Origin: Kuschelorhynchus macadamiae | Taxonomy: Eukaryota; Arthropoda; Insecta; Coleoptera; Curculionidae | Reading direction: 5' to 3' | Assembly (NCBI GenBank): GCA_030620095.1 | Contig: JAUTXW010005180.1 | Location: 1,158,501-1,222,500, forward strand | DNA length: 64,000 nt | Shown: positions 10,313 through 23,359 of the stretch, piece after piece | Layout of the letters: each line of letters starts with the position of its first letter | Position numbering within the stretch: position 1 is the stretch's first letter | Translations under genes and position numbers: made by a program | The notes under the pieces: generated by a model | Told to the model about the DNA's origin: nothing | What the model saw: only the letters and a program-made list of their open reading frames with translations | Databases searched by the model: none

Positions 10313-12689
10313 CGCTTACTGCAAAACTGAAAATGACGAGTAAATCCTACTATCATCTTATTCTTGTTATCAAATGATTAATTTCCTTCTTCTAAATTTC
10401 AATTGTTTGAATTCTGCATGCACATAGTTTCCCTTTCCACAACTCGGGCAATTAAATACAAAGGATACTTTTATTTCCTGAAACGATGATCTAGTGATAT
10501 TGCAAGACGAGATTAAGGCTTCATCTCTTCTAGTCACGTTTCGTAATTTTGGTCGAGGCGACTGCCTTGTTTCGTCTCGTCTTGAAAAATCTCGTTTCGA
10601 CTTTGAGTATAAAGGTTAAATAAATATGTTCACTAAAGGTGACATTTTAGCTATAAATACTGCCACTGGGTCAATGAACCGCTCGCGTTTACAAATTGCT
10701 ACTCTGTCGCACCTGCCTGGATGCTAGTCCCTTGAAAATGCCTTCTAACCTTTTGTTTGAAGAGTTTTCTAACCCTTTGTCTGATAAGTTTGAATAGTCA
10801 CAAAACGAACTTTGTAATTTATCACTACATACAATTTTAAGCTTTATAAAATAATCTTAATTTTTATGACATTATAACAGTGATGATTGTAGACTTTTTT
10901 TCAACATGTTATTAAATAAATTGCTAATAAATTGATAAAATAGTTTTTTGACACTTATTTTTGCTACAAGTTTAAACTCTTCCGGGGCTACCTGTTGTAA
11001 CAGTGTGGTGTTTGCTACAAGAGCTGCATTTTTATGCTAAATAATAAATAATTCAAAATAGGCTAATACCAAAGAGTACGTACGTAATGATACCACAAGA
11101 ATAATTGATTTATTTTTGTGCCCATAACTTCAATTGCGTGACAAATATAATAACGTAATGAATGGCCCTTTTGCAGAGAAGAACTTAAACGATTATTAGT
11201 TCTTTTTTATTACATGTTATTAGATTTTGGTATGTTTATGAAAGTTGTGAAAAGAATAAATAATCAGTTGAATAAAGATTTTTGTTTTGAAAAGTACTTC
11301 TATTAAAAGCAAAAATTATATATTTCATTTTAAATCGTTATATAAAGTATACAAGTTTTTATTCATTTCAGTGCATAAGATATACTTTTATAAAAAGTGT
11401 GAAAAAAATAAAATAGCATAAAGGGGTTCACAATAAGCTACAACTACTATTTAGTTCATTAGTGGGTTTTTAATTAGGGCTGGCAGCTCTTGAAAGGTAG
11501 GCTTTAGATTTGTATATTTTTTTAATCAAGTGCTTTAAAGTATCCACACATAAAATTCGACATGTTTATTTTCACCTATTGTGGCTAGCTAGATGTTTTT
11601 GAATTTTATTTTAACGAGCTAACATTATTTATATGAAAATTAATAAAAATTATTCGATAGCTAAAATCATAAAAGTTTGAAAACCACTATCCAGTAGATT
11701 ACATCATATAAATATCACGACCCTGGGCATCTAAGTAGATTGTATCAAATTATTATTATACTAATCAATACACTTAAAATATGTATAAAATATAATTTCA
11801 AATTGTATCTGAAATTATCCTTATATATTACGAACTTGTTAGAAGAAAAATGCATTCGTAGACAACACTATTGGAAAACTAAGTGGTACCTAGGTTATTT
11901 TTATATTTTTGATTTATTGCCATGTTTCCTTATAAAATCAACCACTGTGCGGTGATGGTATTATTACATATAACTCGTGCATTAAGGTATTTTTTTTTCA
12001 CTCTGTGACTGCGATTTAAAATTTTCAAACTTCTTAGCGTACTTGGTTACATCAATTACTATTATCGGGCTAGTTAATAAAAATAAAATGGGTATTATTG
12101 TCAGACTTCTGAGAACTTTTCGATTGGTGCTAGATTTTTTTTGTAATTTTTCAAGAGTATTTTAAATAGGTAATTACCTAAGTTTTTTAAAATTGTTTAA
12201 TTTTGTTTAATTTTTAATTAGAAAATGAATCTCATTTAGACAAAAGTGTTATGGTAATTTTTAAATGCCACTCCATTTTAAGTATCAACTTCTTTCTGAA
12301 TTCCTGCTTTAAGAGAACAACATTAAAAACAAACAATTCTAGGATTTTATCAAGGGAATTTTAAACCATGAAGTCGAGATTGAATGGTGTCGGGACGAGA
12401 CGAGATTAGGTCAAGACGAGACGAGTTTTCTTACAAGCTACTCAGTTCTATTTCTATTCGTAAAACATTTTCTGATAATATAATTTTATCATATCATATC
12501 AAAGTTCTATACTTTTCTAAAAAAAGTGTTAATACTATAATTATATAAAACTTGCCGTCAATTTTGAATCTATACATTTTACCTTACAACATATTTTTCT
12601 ATAATAGGAGTATAAACAAACAGTGTAAAGGGTGAACACTGCAAAAAGAAATCAATTACAATGGTCAGTATTTTAAAAATCGGCAAACT
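10313..12689. other. AT-rich sequence, no gene seen
   Basis: No coding similarity recognised. A pair of CGAGACGAGA-type inverted repeats (10569-10602 and about 12390-12430) may bound a nonautonomous element of about 1.9 kb; they are listed separately. Confidence 0.5.
10569..12430. repeat. possible element bounded by TCTCGTCTTG inverted repeats
   Basis: The left end reads TTTCGTCTCGTCTTGAAAAA followed by TCTCGTTTCGAC. The right end (12390-12430), as reverse complement, reads ACTCGTCTCGTCTTGACC followed by TAATCTCGTCTCGTC. The roughly 35-bp inverted similarity suggests termini of a nonautonomous DNA transposon, but no target duplication was identified and nothing inside is coding. Confidence 0.35.
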
Positions 12690-13895
12690 TCCTTTACCCG
12701 TTACGAATCTTTCCCTTTATTAGAAATAGTGAAGTGTGGCCCAATTTAGTTCAGTATATAGTTATTGCTGTCTTTTTAAACATTTTTATTGGGCGCCATT
12801 TTGTTCCATCTATTGGATTCCTACCAATATTTTACCAGTTTCTACCCATGCCAAACCGGATTTTGTTACGTCATGTTGAATTCGCACCAGTTTATCATTA
12901 TATCACCTTTATTTTTTCTGCAAAATGTTCAGTCAATTAAATAAAATTTTTTACGTAAATTTTCCGCCATCCGAAATTGGTACCTCAGCTTTATCAGTCT
13001 TCTCTATATCACAATTGATGCTTGTATAAACTTTGAAATTAATCCAGTAAGTAGTGGTTTTTTCCAGGCTGATTTTTGAAATATTTTATTAGACCGCCAT
13101 TTTATTTCGCTATCTTATATTTATACCTAAATGTTACCATCTCATTCCTATGTAACACTTGGTTTTGTGCAAAATTTGAGATAAACTGGATAATTAGTTT
13201 TTTTAGTAAACATTTTTAACGTTTCACTAGACCGGCATCTTAGTTTTTTACCAAAATATTACTAGGTACATCCCCATGTGATCCTTAAGTTTTGACTAAA
13301 ATATGAAGTCAATCTGATACATATTTTTTGGGATCTAGGGATGCTAAAACGTGAAGATATGTAAAACTTGGGAGAGTGATTTTTTTCACGATTACAAACA
13401 TTATATTTGCCCGTCATTTTATTCCGCCATCTTGAATTAGTACCACAATTTTCCTAGTTCACCTCTATACTACAATTAGTTATGGCACATAATTTGAAAT
13501 CAATTCATTAAATAGTTTGTCAGGCTGAATTTTTAAATATTTTAAACCGCTCCACCATCTTGGATTCGTACCAAAATTTTGCTAGTTGATTTCTACAAAA
13601 TACTTGATTTTTGTACAAAATTTCAGATAAATTGGGCAAGTAGTTTTTTAGTAATGAATTTTTTAATATTTCACGAGGCCGCCATTTTGTTTTGCTATAT
13701 TGGATTTTTACCAACACATTACCAGGTCAGCCCCATATGACCCTTAATTTTTGAACAGGTAGCTAGTTTTTTAGTTATACGGTGAACAGACAGACCGACA
13801 GACAAACAGAATTTCAGGGACCCTGAAACGTAAAGATCTGAAAAAATCTCGGAGGATGATATTTTCAGGATTACAAAACTTAGTATATTAATATT
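12690..13895. repeat. GCCATTTTGTT dispersed repeat, copy 1
   Basis: Built of degenerate subunits, each with GCC(G/A)CCATTTTGTT, CATATTGGATT, TACCAAAAT, a CAAAATTTGA box and AAGTAGTTTTT. Subunit starts near 12795, 12965, 13093, 13234, 13413, 13552 and 13681 give spacings of roughly 130-180 bp. The right end has a GACAGACCGACAGAC tail, then GGACCCTGAAACGT and a GATTTTCAGGATTACAA block. No coding potential seen. Family name unknown to me. Confidence 0.75.
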
Positions 13896-15506
13896 ATTCA
13901 AACATCACTCATATTTTCATTTGTTGCAACTACTTTCAATTTATGTTGAAAATATTTTACTCTATTCGAGTACACAGCTAATAATGGATTGTTATTGCCA
14001 AGTTCTTGCCAGAGCTACGTAATTTGGTTCAAAATAGTATTTGCTCCTTATAATAATATCTTAAAATATCGAGATCGTACTTCTGGTATTTAACGCTCAA
14101 AAATATATCTTCATTTATGGTTTATTTTTTGATTTATGGCCTTTTACTATATAATACTTTGGCAGTAAATTTAATGTTATTATCTTAATAAGTGTTAACT
14201 ATATACACTTTTAACTGAGTTTCACTCGATAATACCAAAATTTTTAGTCCTGAAGAACTTTGAAATACAATTTTTTTACTTATAAAATATATTTGGCGTT
14301 CTTTAAAATTATTCAAGGCTTGAAAAATAATCAAAAGAATATTTTCTGATACTAAAAATATCCGCTTACAGAGTAATTAATATAAAAATGTATTGATACA
14401 CTGTAGAGCAAAAAATATATCTGGCATAGATCAAACCTTGATTTATAGATTTAGTAAAATATTAAGTACTTTAAATTATGGTTAGAAAAAAAATTCTTTA
14501 CTTTTTGGTCAGTACGCTTATGAAAGAGCTTAATTGTATGTTAAATTATACGAGCGGTATCCAATGCCTCTTGTCCATAAAATATTAATACATAGTAAAA
14601 ATATAATTGAACACTTTTTACTTCCGATAGAACGGTTAAGAGAGGATTCCCAAGAATCACGGCATAAAGAATAAAATTTTACAGAGAACACTATACCAAA
14701 ACATTGTCTCGAGAGCAAATAAACTTGGATTAACTTAATATACCTTTAGTTTCTTCTGACCCATTAATTTCTAGTTTAAGAATTTTACCGCCAAAACACG
14801 ACAGTATTTTAAATCGTGACATCACTAATCTTTTAGTTGCCCATGAACTTGATAAAAAGGAACTTCTTTATTATTATTTTTTAAGCATACTAACTGCTAA
14901 TGCAGGTAAAATTTAAAATAAATTAGAAATAGTTAATATTCCAATAACCAAAAAATGTGTATTATAGGATGTATCAATAAAAATAAGAACGTTGATAGCC
15001 GCCTTGGAAAAACCAATTATCCTGTAGATAAAAAAATACGATAAAATAAAAATTCCTTGTTTTCTAAGTAGTTTTACCATTAAAAAGTTCTCTCTATTAT
15101 TATACTTTCTGACGTAGGATAATGTCTCAAGATAAATGAACCACCCTGTATATAAGTACATAAAAACAATTTATTTTACTATTTTTTTTAAGAGTCTACT
15201 TTAAGAATCCTTTGGGATTCAAATATATTAAGGATAAATATCTATATCTAAAAATAGTTATTTTACCTGAAGTGGAAATTTATATAATAAAAAATATGTA
15301 ATAAAAAAAATTAAACTAAATTAAAATTGATGGCATAGCTAATGTAATACTAAAATAATATTTTCTTTATTGGACCTTTAAAAGACAAACATTTATGCGA
15401 GAACTTTAAGGCTTTATCTCGATCTGTTTTCGAAAGGTAAGGTATTGAAATCAGAATTCCAGTCGTACAGTTAAAACTGTTATTTTTAATTCTATTTTAT
15501 AAGATG
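13896..15506. other. AT-rich sequence, no gene seen
   Basis: No recognisable coding sequence. CACCCTGTATATAA at about 15141 resembles the outward end of mariner-type elements (compare TATACAGGGTG at 46.16 and 63 kb) and could be the 3' terminus belonging to the transposase remnant that follows. Confidence 0.4.
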
Positions 15507-16458
15507 TTAAAAATGACCACCGTTAACTTCTTGGCTATAAAATATTTTTGGAGTTTTGGAGTGTAGTTCTCGTAATTTATTGTATTTTGTAAGAAATACC
15601 TACCATAAGTAACCACAAAGAAAGAAATCAAGTGGAGTAGGGATTGGCGACCGAGCTAGTTATTCAACAGCTCCCCGACGTACAATCCAGCGCCCAGGAA
15701 TTTAATTGTGAAGATTATCTCTGACTGGAAAATAAAAATTTGCGGACGTTATATCGTGCTGTAAAACTAATTCTTAGTCAAAACCGTCATCTTCAACAGT
15801 TGCCACAATTGAAGGTATAACAGATTATTCCAACAATTGGAAGCATAAGATTTCGGTAAAAGTTTCATTAATAAATTTGCTATAATTCCAGCACATCAGT
15901 TCCTGATGATGATATGTATATGTGTGAGCCTCTTCAAACCAGTGTGGATTTTCATTACTCCAGTAACGACAATTATGTCGCTGATTGTGCCATTCAGCAA
16001 AAAAGATGCTTCATCACCAAAACATGTCCGATGCAAGTAATTTGGTTGCTTGTCATGAAATAGGTCATCTCTTTACAAATTGTAAGCTGCGATTTGGGTC
16101 ATCTTCATAAATTCTTGTACAAGGTAAACTATGGGGTGAGGTTTTATTAATATAAATAAGTGTTGATTTTTTCACACATTAATATAAATTTGTGAAGTGT
16201 TGATTTTTTCACACCTATCAGCAGGTAGTACTCGAAGTGATTTCTTCGTCTGAAGATCTTCAAATTTAACAGAAGGACAACTAGATCGGGGTGCATCTTT
16301 GATGCAAAAAAGGTGTTACGAACTTAAAAAACACACCTTCTCACATATCTTGCAGAAACTGATTTATCTGGAAAAGCTTCATTGAACAGTCTGGCTGCCC
16401 TATTACAATTTCGATTACAATGTCCATTAACAAAAAATGATCTCGACTTTATCTTCAT
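15507..16458 (-). pseudogene. degraded Tc1/mariner-like transposase
   Basis: Read on the minus strand, several frames together give a recognisable transposase of the IS630/Tc1/mariner superfamily. From an ATG at 16456-16458 there is an N-terminal helix-turn-helix-like part (NGHCNRNCNRAARLFNEAFP). The catalytic core follows: FGDEASFLLNG (first Asp), then RHNCRYWSNENPHWFEEAHT, then LQHD (second Asp) and IPGRWIVRRGAVE. The segment ARSPIPTPLDFFLCGYLW stands where the family usually has SPDLTPLDFFLWG, so the third catalytic Asp appears lost. It ends VNGGHF then TAA at 15507, a typical family C-terminus. Multiple stops and frameshifts make it a pseudogene. Confidence 0.8.
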
Positions 16459-16825
16459 TAATACAAACCATAATGAAATAAACCTAACCTAGTTACAAGA
16501 TGCAAGTGTTTCTTCTTTTTATTTATTTCTTCCTATTCGAAAACGGGTCGACGTTAAGAACTCCGCCTTCGCAGAAATGTTTGCCTTGCAAAGGTCCTCA
16601 GAATAAGATAAAATTCGATATAGGGTTACATTTAAAATTCAAATATGTGACCCCCCCACGTCACCATCGCAAAGGATTGAAAAGAGTTATATATCCAAAA
16701 AAGTGTATTTATTGATACATATGCAACTGCCAAATTTTAAAATATGTAGCTTTACCAGGACTGGAGATATGTATGTATGTATAGTGAAAATAAATAGTCG
16801 CAAACAGAAAAGTAATGATACTTAC
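16459..16825. other. intron sequence downstream of the 16.8-kb exon
   Basis: Sequence between the transposase remnant and the AIP3-type exon. On the minus strand it follows the exon's splice donor, so it is intronic. No element recognised. Confidence 0.5.
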
Positions 16826-17012
16826 CTTACTCTTATGAATATGCTGATGTTGGTACTCCGAGTCAAACTCTGGTTCCGAGAAGTAACTGGGATCTTCGAA
16901 GTGCCCTACACTCCCTGCTATTCCAATACCTGCCATAGGTAATCCTCCAGAGACATCAGCAGATTCAAACAGCCTTAAGACTGAGCGATCTCTGATTTCT
17001 CTTAAATACGAT
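16826..17012 (-). CDS. AIP3/p140Cap (SRCIN1)-like protein, coding exon C
   Basis: 187-bp internal exon on the minus strand. The acceptor is a pyrimidine-rich TTTTGTTTTCAG before 17012 and the donor is AAG|GTAAGT at 16826/16825. Its first base completes the Arg codon left by exon B (CG + A). The frame then reads SYLREIRDRSVLRLFESADV, then a Gly-rich part and the acidic, His-containing end EYQHQHIHKSK. The segment REIRDRSVLRL matches the end of the conserved AIP3 region of vertebrate SRCIN1 (p140Cap) and KIAA1217 and the insect proteins annotated AGAP005037-like. In mammals p140Cap is a scaffold at the actin cytoskeleton and Src/Cas signalling; the insect role is inferred. The antisense ORF over this exon is a shadow. 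The next downstream exon is not recognised in the window. Confidence 0.88.
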
Positions 17013-18016
17013 CTGAAAACAAAAATATATGTTAATATATGTGAAAATGGCGTCTTTATTTAGAGTTGATGACTGGCAGTTATCAGATATATTGTTAAGG
17101 GAAAATCGCAAGTCTAAAACGTGTGGACTTTTTAACGTCTTAGTGTGGGATTATATTGGCGATGTTCGTACGATGAAGATTAGCCGACGAAAAAAAAAAT
17201 GCCCCAGTATTTTGTAGGGATTATCGCAAAGCCATATTGTATACGCCAACATATGTTACTACGGTTAGTTAAGTTTAATAGAAATGGTTTAGTTTATTTT
17301 AATTTATTTCAAAATCAAATGTTGTTCTCAAATATTATTTCTCTTTTTCTCGGTAATTGGACATATATAGGTTATTGATAGCATCTCGTTATTAACTCTA
17401 TTATATCAATACACAATTTACTATAGCAAATTCATCAGTACTATACATTCGAATTTCTTACAGATTTAAATACCAGATTCTTCTTTTCGTGTTTTTTTAC
17501 TTGTGATGGTTTTTAAGCCCTGCCAGTTCGTTCGATCAGAACGGTACTGCATATACATGAGTATTATCGTAATTCTTCTGATGCAGATTAGCAACTGATA
17601 TCAGCAAGTAACAGTCTACCACAAGAAATCAACGCCATGAAGCAAGATCTTAACTGACAAAAGGTAGGTGAAGCAACCTGATCCAGTGATACAATTTCAT
17701 TAATTTTTTTCTATAATTTCGCCAGGTTCCTTTGATGTAATTTTTCTTTTAATATCATCATTTTCTCTACAAGATATTATAAAAAATAAGTGTACTGATT
17801 TGAAACTTGCTAATATTATATATGGTGTATAAAATTAATTGATAAGTGTGCGTAGTTCAACATTGATTTCAAAATAAACAAGAAACCTTATATTAAAAAA
17901 AAATTGGAATCATACATTTTGATGTTGTTAGGGAAATTTCTGCCTATCCACTGATACCCTTTGAATAAACGATGAAATTTTCAAAAATTATAATGGCTTG
18001 TTATATGATTTAAATC
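17013..18016 (-). other. intron between exons B and C, unique part
   Basis: No coding or repeat structure recognised between exon C and the F390 array. A 62-codon plus-strand frame at 17029-17217 has no recognisable similarity. Confidence 0.5.
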
Positions 18017-18030
18017 TTTAGGGATTATAG
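18017..18030. repeat. 14-bp target-site duplication, left
   Basis: TTTAGGGATTATAG here is repeated exactly at 19339-19352, flanking the F390 array. Confidence 0.8.
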
Positions 18031-19338
18031 TAGATACTAAAAATCCATAAAAATACGCTCTCACATATCTTTATCAAAAGTTCTTGGCCGGAAAAGATAT
18101 ATGTATAATAGCAGAAATATATAATTTCTGCAGGTGCAAAACGGCCTACAAGAAGAATTGCTTTCGATTATGTCGCAAGGGTACCCTCCTGCGATCATGA
18201 TTTCTGGGCCTCTACCCTCATCAGGCAGGCTTGTACCCAGGGAGATCTGAAATAACAGATTGCTCGATATGACAAAATCGAAAACGAAACGTCTATCATA
18301 CTGAAACAGTACTACAAGCTAAATGTAACACTTAGCACCACCTATTGGGGCTCCGGTGATTTCCGGCTGCAAACCCATAGGTAATTTAAAAAGTATGCAC
18401 TAGCACCATCATGCGGAGAGTAGATGCTAAAAATCGATAAAAATGCGCTCTCAGAGGCGCGTAGAGGCCCAGAAATCACGATCGCAGGAGGGTACCCTGT
18501 GACATAATCGAAAGCAATTCTTCTTGTAGGCCGTTTTGCACCTGCAGAAATTATATATATTTTTTATATATTTCTGTTATTATATATATATCTTTTCCGG
18601 CCAAGAATTTTTGATAAAGATGTGTGAGAGCGCATTTTTATCGATTTTTAGTATCTACTCTCCGCATGATGGTGCTAGTGCATACTTTTTAAATTACCTA
18701 TGGGTTTGCAGCCGGAAATCACCGGAACCCCAATAGGTGGTGCTAAGTGTTATATTTAGCTTATAGTACTGTTTCAGTATGATAGACGTTTCGTTTTCGA
18801 TTTTGTCATATGGAGCAATCTGTTATTTCAGATCTCCCTGGGTACAAGCCTGCCTGATGAGGGCAGAGGCCCAGAAATCATGATCGCAGGAGGCTACCCT
18901 GTGACATAATCGAAAGCAATTCTTCTTGTAGGCCGGTTTGCACCTGCAGAAATTATATATTTCTGCTATTATACATATATCTTTTCCTGCCAAGAACTTT
19001 TGATAAAGATGTGTGAGAGCGCATTTTAATCGATTTGTAGTATCTACTGTCCGCATGATGGTGCTAGTGCATACTTTTTAAATTACCTATGGGTTTGCAG
19101 CCGGAAATCACCGGAGCCCCAATAGGTGGTGCTAAGTGTTACATTTAGCTTGTAGTACTGTTTCAGTATGATAGACGTTTCGTTTTCGATTTTGTCATAT
19201 CGAGCAATCTGTTATTTCAGATCTCCCTGGGTACAAGCCTGCCTGATGAGGGTAGAGGCCCAGAAATCATGATCGAAAGCAATTCTTCTTGTAGGCCGTT
19301 TTGCACCTGCAAAAATTATATATTTCTGCTATTATACA
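18031..19338. mobile_element. F390 array inserted in the intron
   Basis: One forward unit with a short extension (18031 to about 18455) is followed by roughly 2.3 units in inverted orientation (about 18462-19338). The tandem period is about 390 bp (GCATGATGGTGCTAGTGC near 18664 and 19052). The array is bounded by an exact 14-bp direct repeat, so it inserted as a unit. A variable-length duplication of this size fits retrotransposition by target-primed reverse transcription better than cut-and-paste transposition (inference). Each inverted unit carries CCTGATGAGGG(T/C) - CCC-AGAAA, a hammerhead-like arrangement. No protein is encoded. Confidence 0.8.
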
Positions 19339-19352
19339 TTTAGGGATTATAG
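19339..19352. repeat. 14-bp target-site duplication, right
   Basis: Exact copy of 18017-18030. Confidence 0.8.
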
Positions 19353-21759
19353 ATAAATCTGCAAAATGATGTTTTTTGGTTACCTAAGCTGAAAATAGAC
19401 TGTATTCGACATATATAGGAAGAATTTAGTTAGATCATGGTTGGTTAAGCACGTTATTGTTATTTGTGTGTTCCAATGTACATATTTAATATATCACTGG
19501 TTAATATCTAGTATTTCAATAATTACAACAACTTCCAGTTCAGGTATGGGATAATTCACGTGCATCTTCTCTCACAATACATGTATTATTTATTTTCAGC
19601 AATATATGTTAATTATAATTGCAGTTGTTCTATCTTTTAAAAATCCCGCTGTAACGGGACTAGCGTTTTGCTAATTGCATAAGCCCTTGCAATTACTCTT
19701 ATATCTTATCACTTTATAAAATACTACAAATAAAACACAGATTTATTTCTATTTGCCGATTTGTCTTCTTTTAAACATTTAACTTTATTATTATTGCAAC
19801 AAATGTTATTCAGTTCCACTACCCATAACTATGCAGCTATGTTTTTATTCTAATGAGTATTTTAACGCCTGATAAAGTTATATGTTAAGTTATATGTGAT
19901 TTTGAGTTAATTACTATTTGGGTTGATTTTATAGTTAACTAATATATTATCCATACTATGTCTTTATTTGTAGTGTTATTTGGTTGCGTTTTTGGTACTC
20001 ATTTTTATTAAAGCATTAATGATTATTTGAAATATTTATTATATTTCGTTGCCAATAGTAACTAACGTCAAAACTGAAAATTTTGACGTAAATATTTATT
20101 TAGTTTATTATTCTACAACAACAAATAATAGAAAAATATATCAAAATCTTTAAAACAATAACAGAACATGACAACCTCCTTTATAATATTGATTGCTACA
20201 GCATATGTTATGTGCATACATACAAAAACATCGTTATTATCTATGCACTAAAACCGATGTTTGAAAAACATTGACAAAAATATAATGATAATTTATCCAT
20301 CAAAATGTCGTGTGTATCCGGATACTGGTGGGTTTAGTAACAAAAATAGCTCGCTTAGTTATAAGGGACATGCGCAATAATATAGAATATGAGGAAAAAG
20401 ATGAATATTTGACAAACTGCTTTAACTACTTATATTAACTGTGCTCTTAAGGATAATAAATATTGAAATGGTGTTGATGATAATATATTAAAAAAAAGCT
20501 ATATACCGGGTGCTATAAATAAATGGCTAACCATTATAACTTTTTTTGCCACCATATTAGAATTGGTAAATAGGACTTAGTTTTGATTTTTTTATTATAA
20601 CTGCGTTTCTTCTATTATTTCAAAATGTCTGCTATTAACTGTTAATTTTGTTTTTTAAATTGGGTACCCTACATTATTTGCTTGCTTTGATTTATTATGA
20701 CACTGTAAGTTAAACCATGTGTCAAAAGAGAATCCTAGTAAACCACGGGTTTTTATATATTAAATGCATATTCTGGCCATATATGTCGATTTTATCAAAC
20801 TGCACATTATTGTCTATTTTCAAATTAATCGCAAAAAATATCTTTTTGATGATCTCGATAAGCCAACATTTTTCAATAAAAAAATGAGTGTTTCTAAAAA
20901 AATTGTCTGAGTGATTATTTAAATTGATATAAAAAATGTAGTGAATAAAGGAGAGGAAATTTTATTTCTTGGATATACATGTAGGCATCTCCCTAGCTTG
21001 TAAAATAAAATTAAATAAAAAATAGCTTTGCTTGTTCGATTGACATAAATGATATAATATGGTTTTACTTAAAATGTCCCAATTAATCAAAATGTGGAAA
21101 CCTATAAAGGGTGTCCCATTTAAAAATCAAACGTTATAACAGAACACAGCTTACAGGCAGCAAAGGTAAACACTGAATATACCTAACAATCGTGACTATG
21201 GCAACTTTAAACTTGTCACTGTCAGCTTGTTTACACTTCGAAATCTCAATTACAACTGAATCAAAACGATGCCTTGTGGCGCTCTTATATAGCCTTTAGA
21301 AAAGGATGGAATGATCTAGAAAATTATAGAATAATCTAAATACTACATAGAGGGTGAAAAGAATTAAGCCTAACAGAACACTCGAGAACGATTTCTTACA
21401 CTATCATAGTAGCTACATTAATACAAATTAAGGTAAGTCTGCTTTATTAAAATAACAAATAATAAATAAATCACCTAAAACTTATCAAATCTATAACTAG
21501 GGCTAAATTCGCAGCAATATTACATAGTTTGACACCGATTTCATTTTTAAGGACGAGTAAATGTTATTTGTTACCTTTCAGTGTTTTTTTAAGTCGGTGT
21601 TATTTTTCTCATTTGTGTTTTATTTGCAGTTTTATTGCCTTTTATTCATTTGGCACTATTAACGTAGTTCTTCACGAGCCGGCACTGCATAGTGTCCTTC
21701 CAGACTTAGACTATTGATCAGAGGCACAAATCAAGTGAAAATAATTTTACTGGACTTAC
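19353..21759 (-). other. intron between exons B and C, remaining part
   Basis: AT-rich, no coding similarity recognised. ACGTCAAAA near 20067 is repeated inverted as TTTTGACGT, a small palindrome. CTATAAAGGGTGTCCCATTT near 21103 resembles mariner-type termini, but no element could be delimited. Confidence 0.45.
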
Positions 21760-21958
21760 CGTAAATCCTCCAATTCGTAGAACATATCCTTTGACGAATC
21801 GTGCATATAGATCTTAACGTTTGGGGAGTCCAGATATTCCATAGTAAGCTGTTTCGGGAATGACCTAACGAAGAGAGCCTTTACCGTATCGATCGACGTA
21901 ATTTCATTAGGAAGTAATGCCCTCTTGGTCTCGTTGCGATATTGGAGAAACACTAAAC
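21760..21958 (-). CDS. AIP3/p140Cap (SRCIN1)-like protein, coding exon B
   Basis: 199-bp internal exon on the minus strand. It is preceded by the acceptor ATTTTTCAG (ending 21959) and followed by the donor GTAAGTCC. It starts by completing a Gly codon from exon A (G + GT) and ends with CG of an Arg codon finished by exon C, so phases join at both sides. It encodes LVFLQYRNETKRALLPNEI, then TVKALFVRSFPKQLTMEYL, DSPNVKIYMHDSSKDMFYEL and EDLR. This is the highly conserved N-terminal AIP3 core seen in SRCIN1/KIAA1217, where the equivalent reads like FYELED followed by IRDRS. Identification is by recognised family motifs, not by a database search. Confidence 0.92.
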
Positions 21959-23359
21959 CTGAAAAATAATGACCTGCTTTAGGGTGGAGTAATTTACTCC
22001 TGCTTGCATTCAGCGATTGTTGCGTAAAATAATAAAAGATAAACGGCAGTGGAGGCAAAAGATTAAAGTAGTAACCAAACACAATTTAATATAATACTTA
22101 GGTATAGACATGTTTATTGAGAGCACAAAGATTGGAGTAAAAAAAAGCAACTAAACCGCTCCACATTCGAAGTGAGGCATTCGTATTCGAAAATTGAACT
22201 CCCTGTGCCTTTCTTAGTTTTAATCCGATTTTTTAAAATGCTATGACAACTAAATGGAAAAAACTTTAAGAGTACACCCAAAATGGCAACAATTATTTTA
22301 GAATCATTCTAAATGCATATTCTGTTCATTAAAATCTTTCCCAGAAAATAACTTCCAATTTTTCTTGTTGATTATGTTTTACAGTAAAAAGGGCAATCTC
22401 ACCTCGAAAAAATGCTTATTGGGCAAGCGAATTTTAATAAATGAAAGTCGCGGATGACATATTGTTAACGCAGAGTGGTACAGATTTGTTGCGAAGCATG
22501 TGGTTGCGCGGATCTGACCGTTGTAAGATTTCTCTGTTATTTGTAAGGATAGAGTCTTGGCATTTAAACTGCATAATTATTTTTTGTAACACTTCTGATG
22601 CCGTAAACAAAATTTTCATAACTCCCACTGTTTTTGAGATAGAGGTTGACACTATGTTTTTTATTTTAATCACCTCGTGTACCTCGATTTCTGAAACGTA
22701 CCTGGAGGTCGAATATTGGTTCTAAGTTTTCTGATAGATCCCAGAGGCAGGCACATTTCTCTGGCACGGTTTAATTTTTAATCTAAAAGCGCTACATGTA
22801 AAAACCGTTTAATTAACAATAATTAAACGTATTAGAAAAACAAGGAAAGAAGTATTATTTTGTAATTATCAATATTACATGAGACCTACTCCGCTAAGAA
22901 AAGGCCGTTGGTAAATAATGTTCTTAGTAATTTCTACAATTTTTAATTCTACATTCTGCTGCTTACAAGAAAGGTAAAAGCTGATTATTATAGGGGACAG
23001 TGGGGTAAGATGGTGATGTTAAGAAAAAACCTTAAATCGGTATCAAAAATATTTATTTTTTGAAATGAAAATGTAGAACTACAGATATTTTTGCTATGTT
23101 ATTCAAATAGCAAATAACACAAAAAATAAATAATTTTTCCTAAAAAAACTAAAAAAATAACATTTTAGTCGTCCTACTACATACGTTGGGTAAGATGACG
23201 AACGCCTTGGTTTAGAGACTTTCATTAAGTGTCTTCTGATTTGCAGAATTAACCTGGACCAGCCCTATAGTAGTCGCATTGTGTGGACGTTGAATGACAT
23301 AAACGTTTTTGTCTTTTGCAATTTCAATTCATTTTCAGTTTGTTAATTTTGTTTTATTT
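21959..23359 (-). other. large intron, left part, no gene recognised
   Basis: Within the 35.6-kb intron between exons A and B. Overlapping frames on both strands at about 22434-22725 (79 and 94 codons) suggest a decayed repeat, but I recognise no protein. A GGGGACAGTGGGGTAAGATG block at about 22993 and GGGTAAGATGACGA near 23189 may be terminal sequence of the pogo-type element that follows. Confidence 0.4.

Noticed and set aside
16703..16942. Plus-strand 79-codon frame over the 16.8-kb exon
   Set aside because: It is the antisense shadow of a minus-strand exon that has good splice sites and a clear family match.
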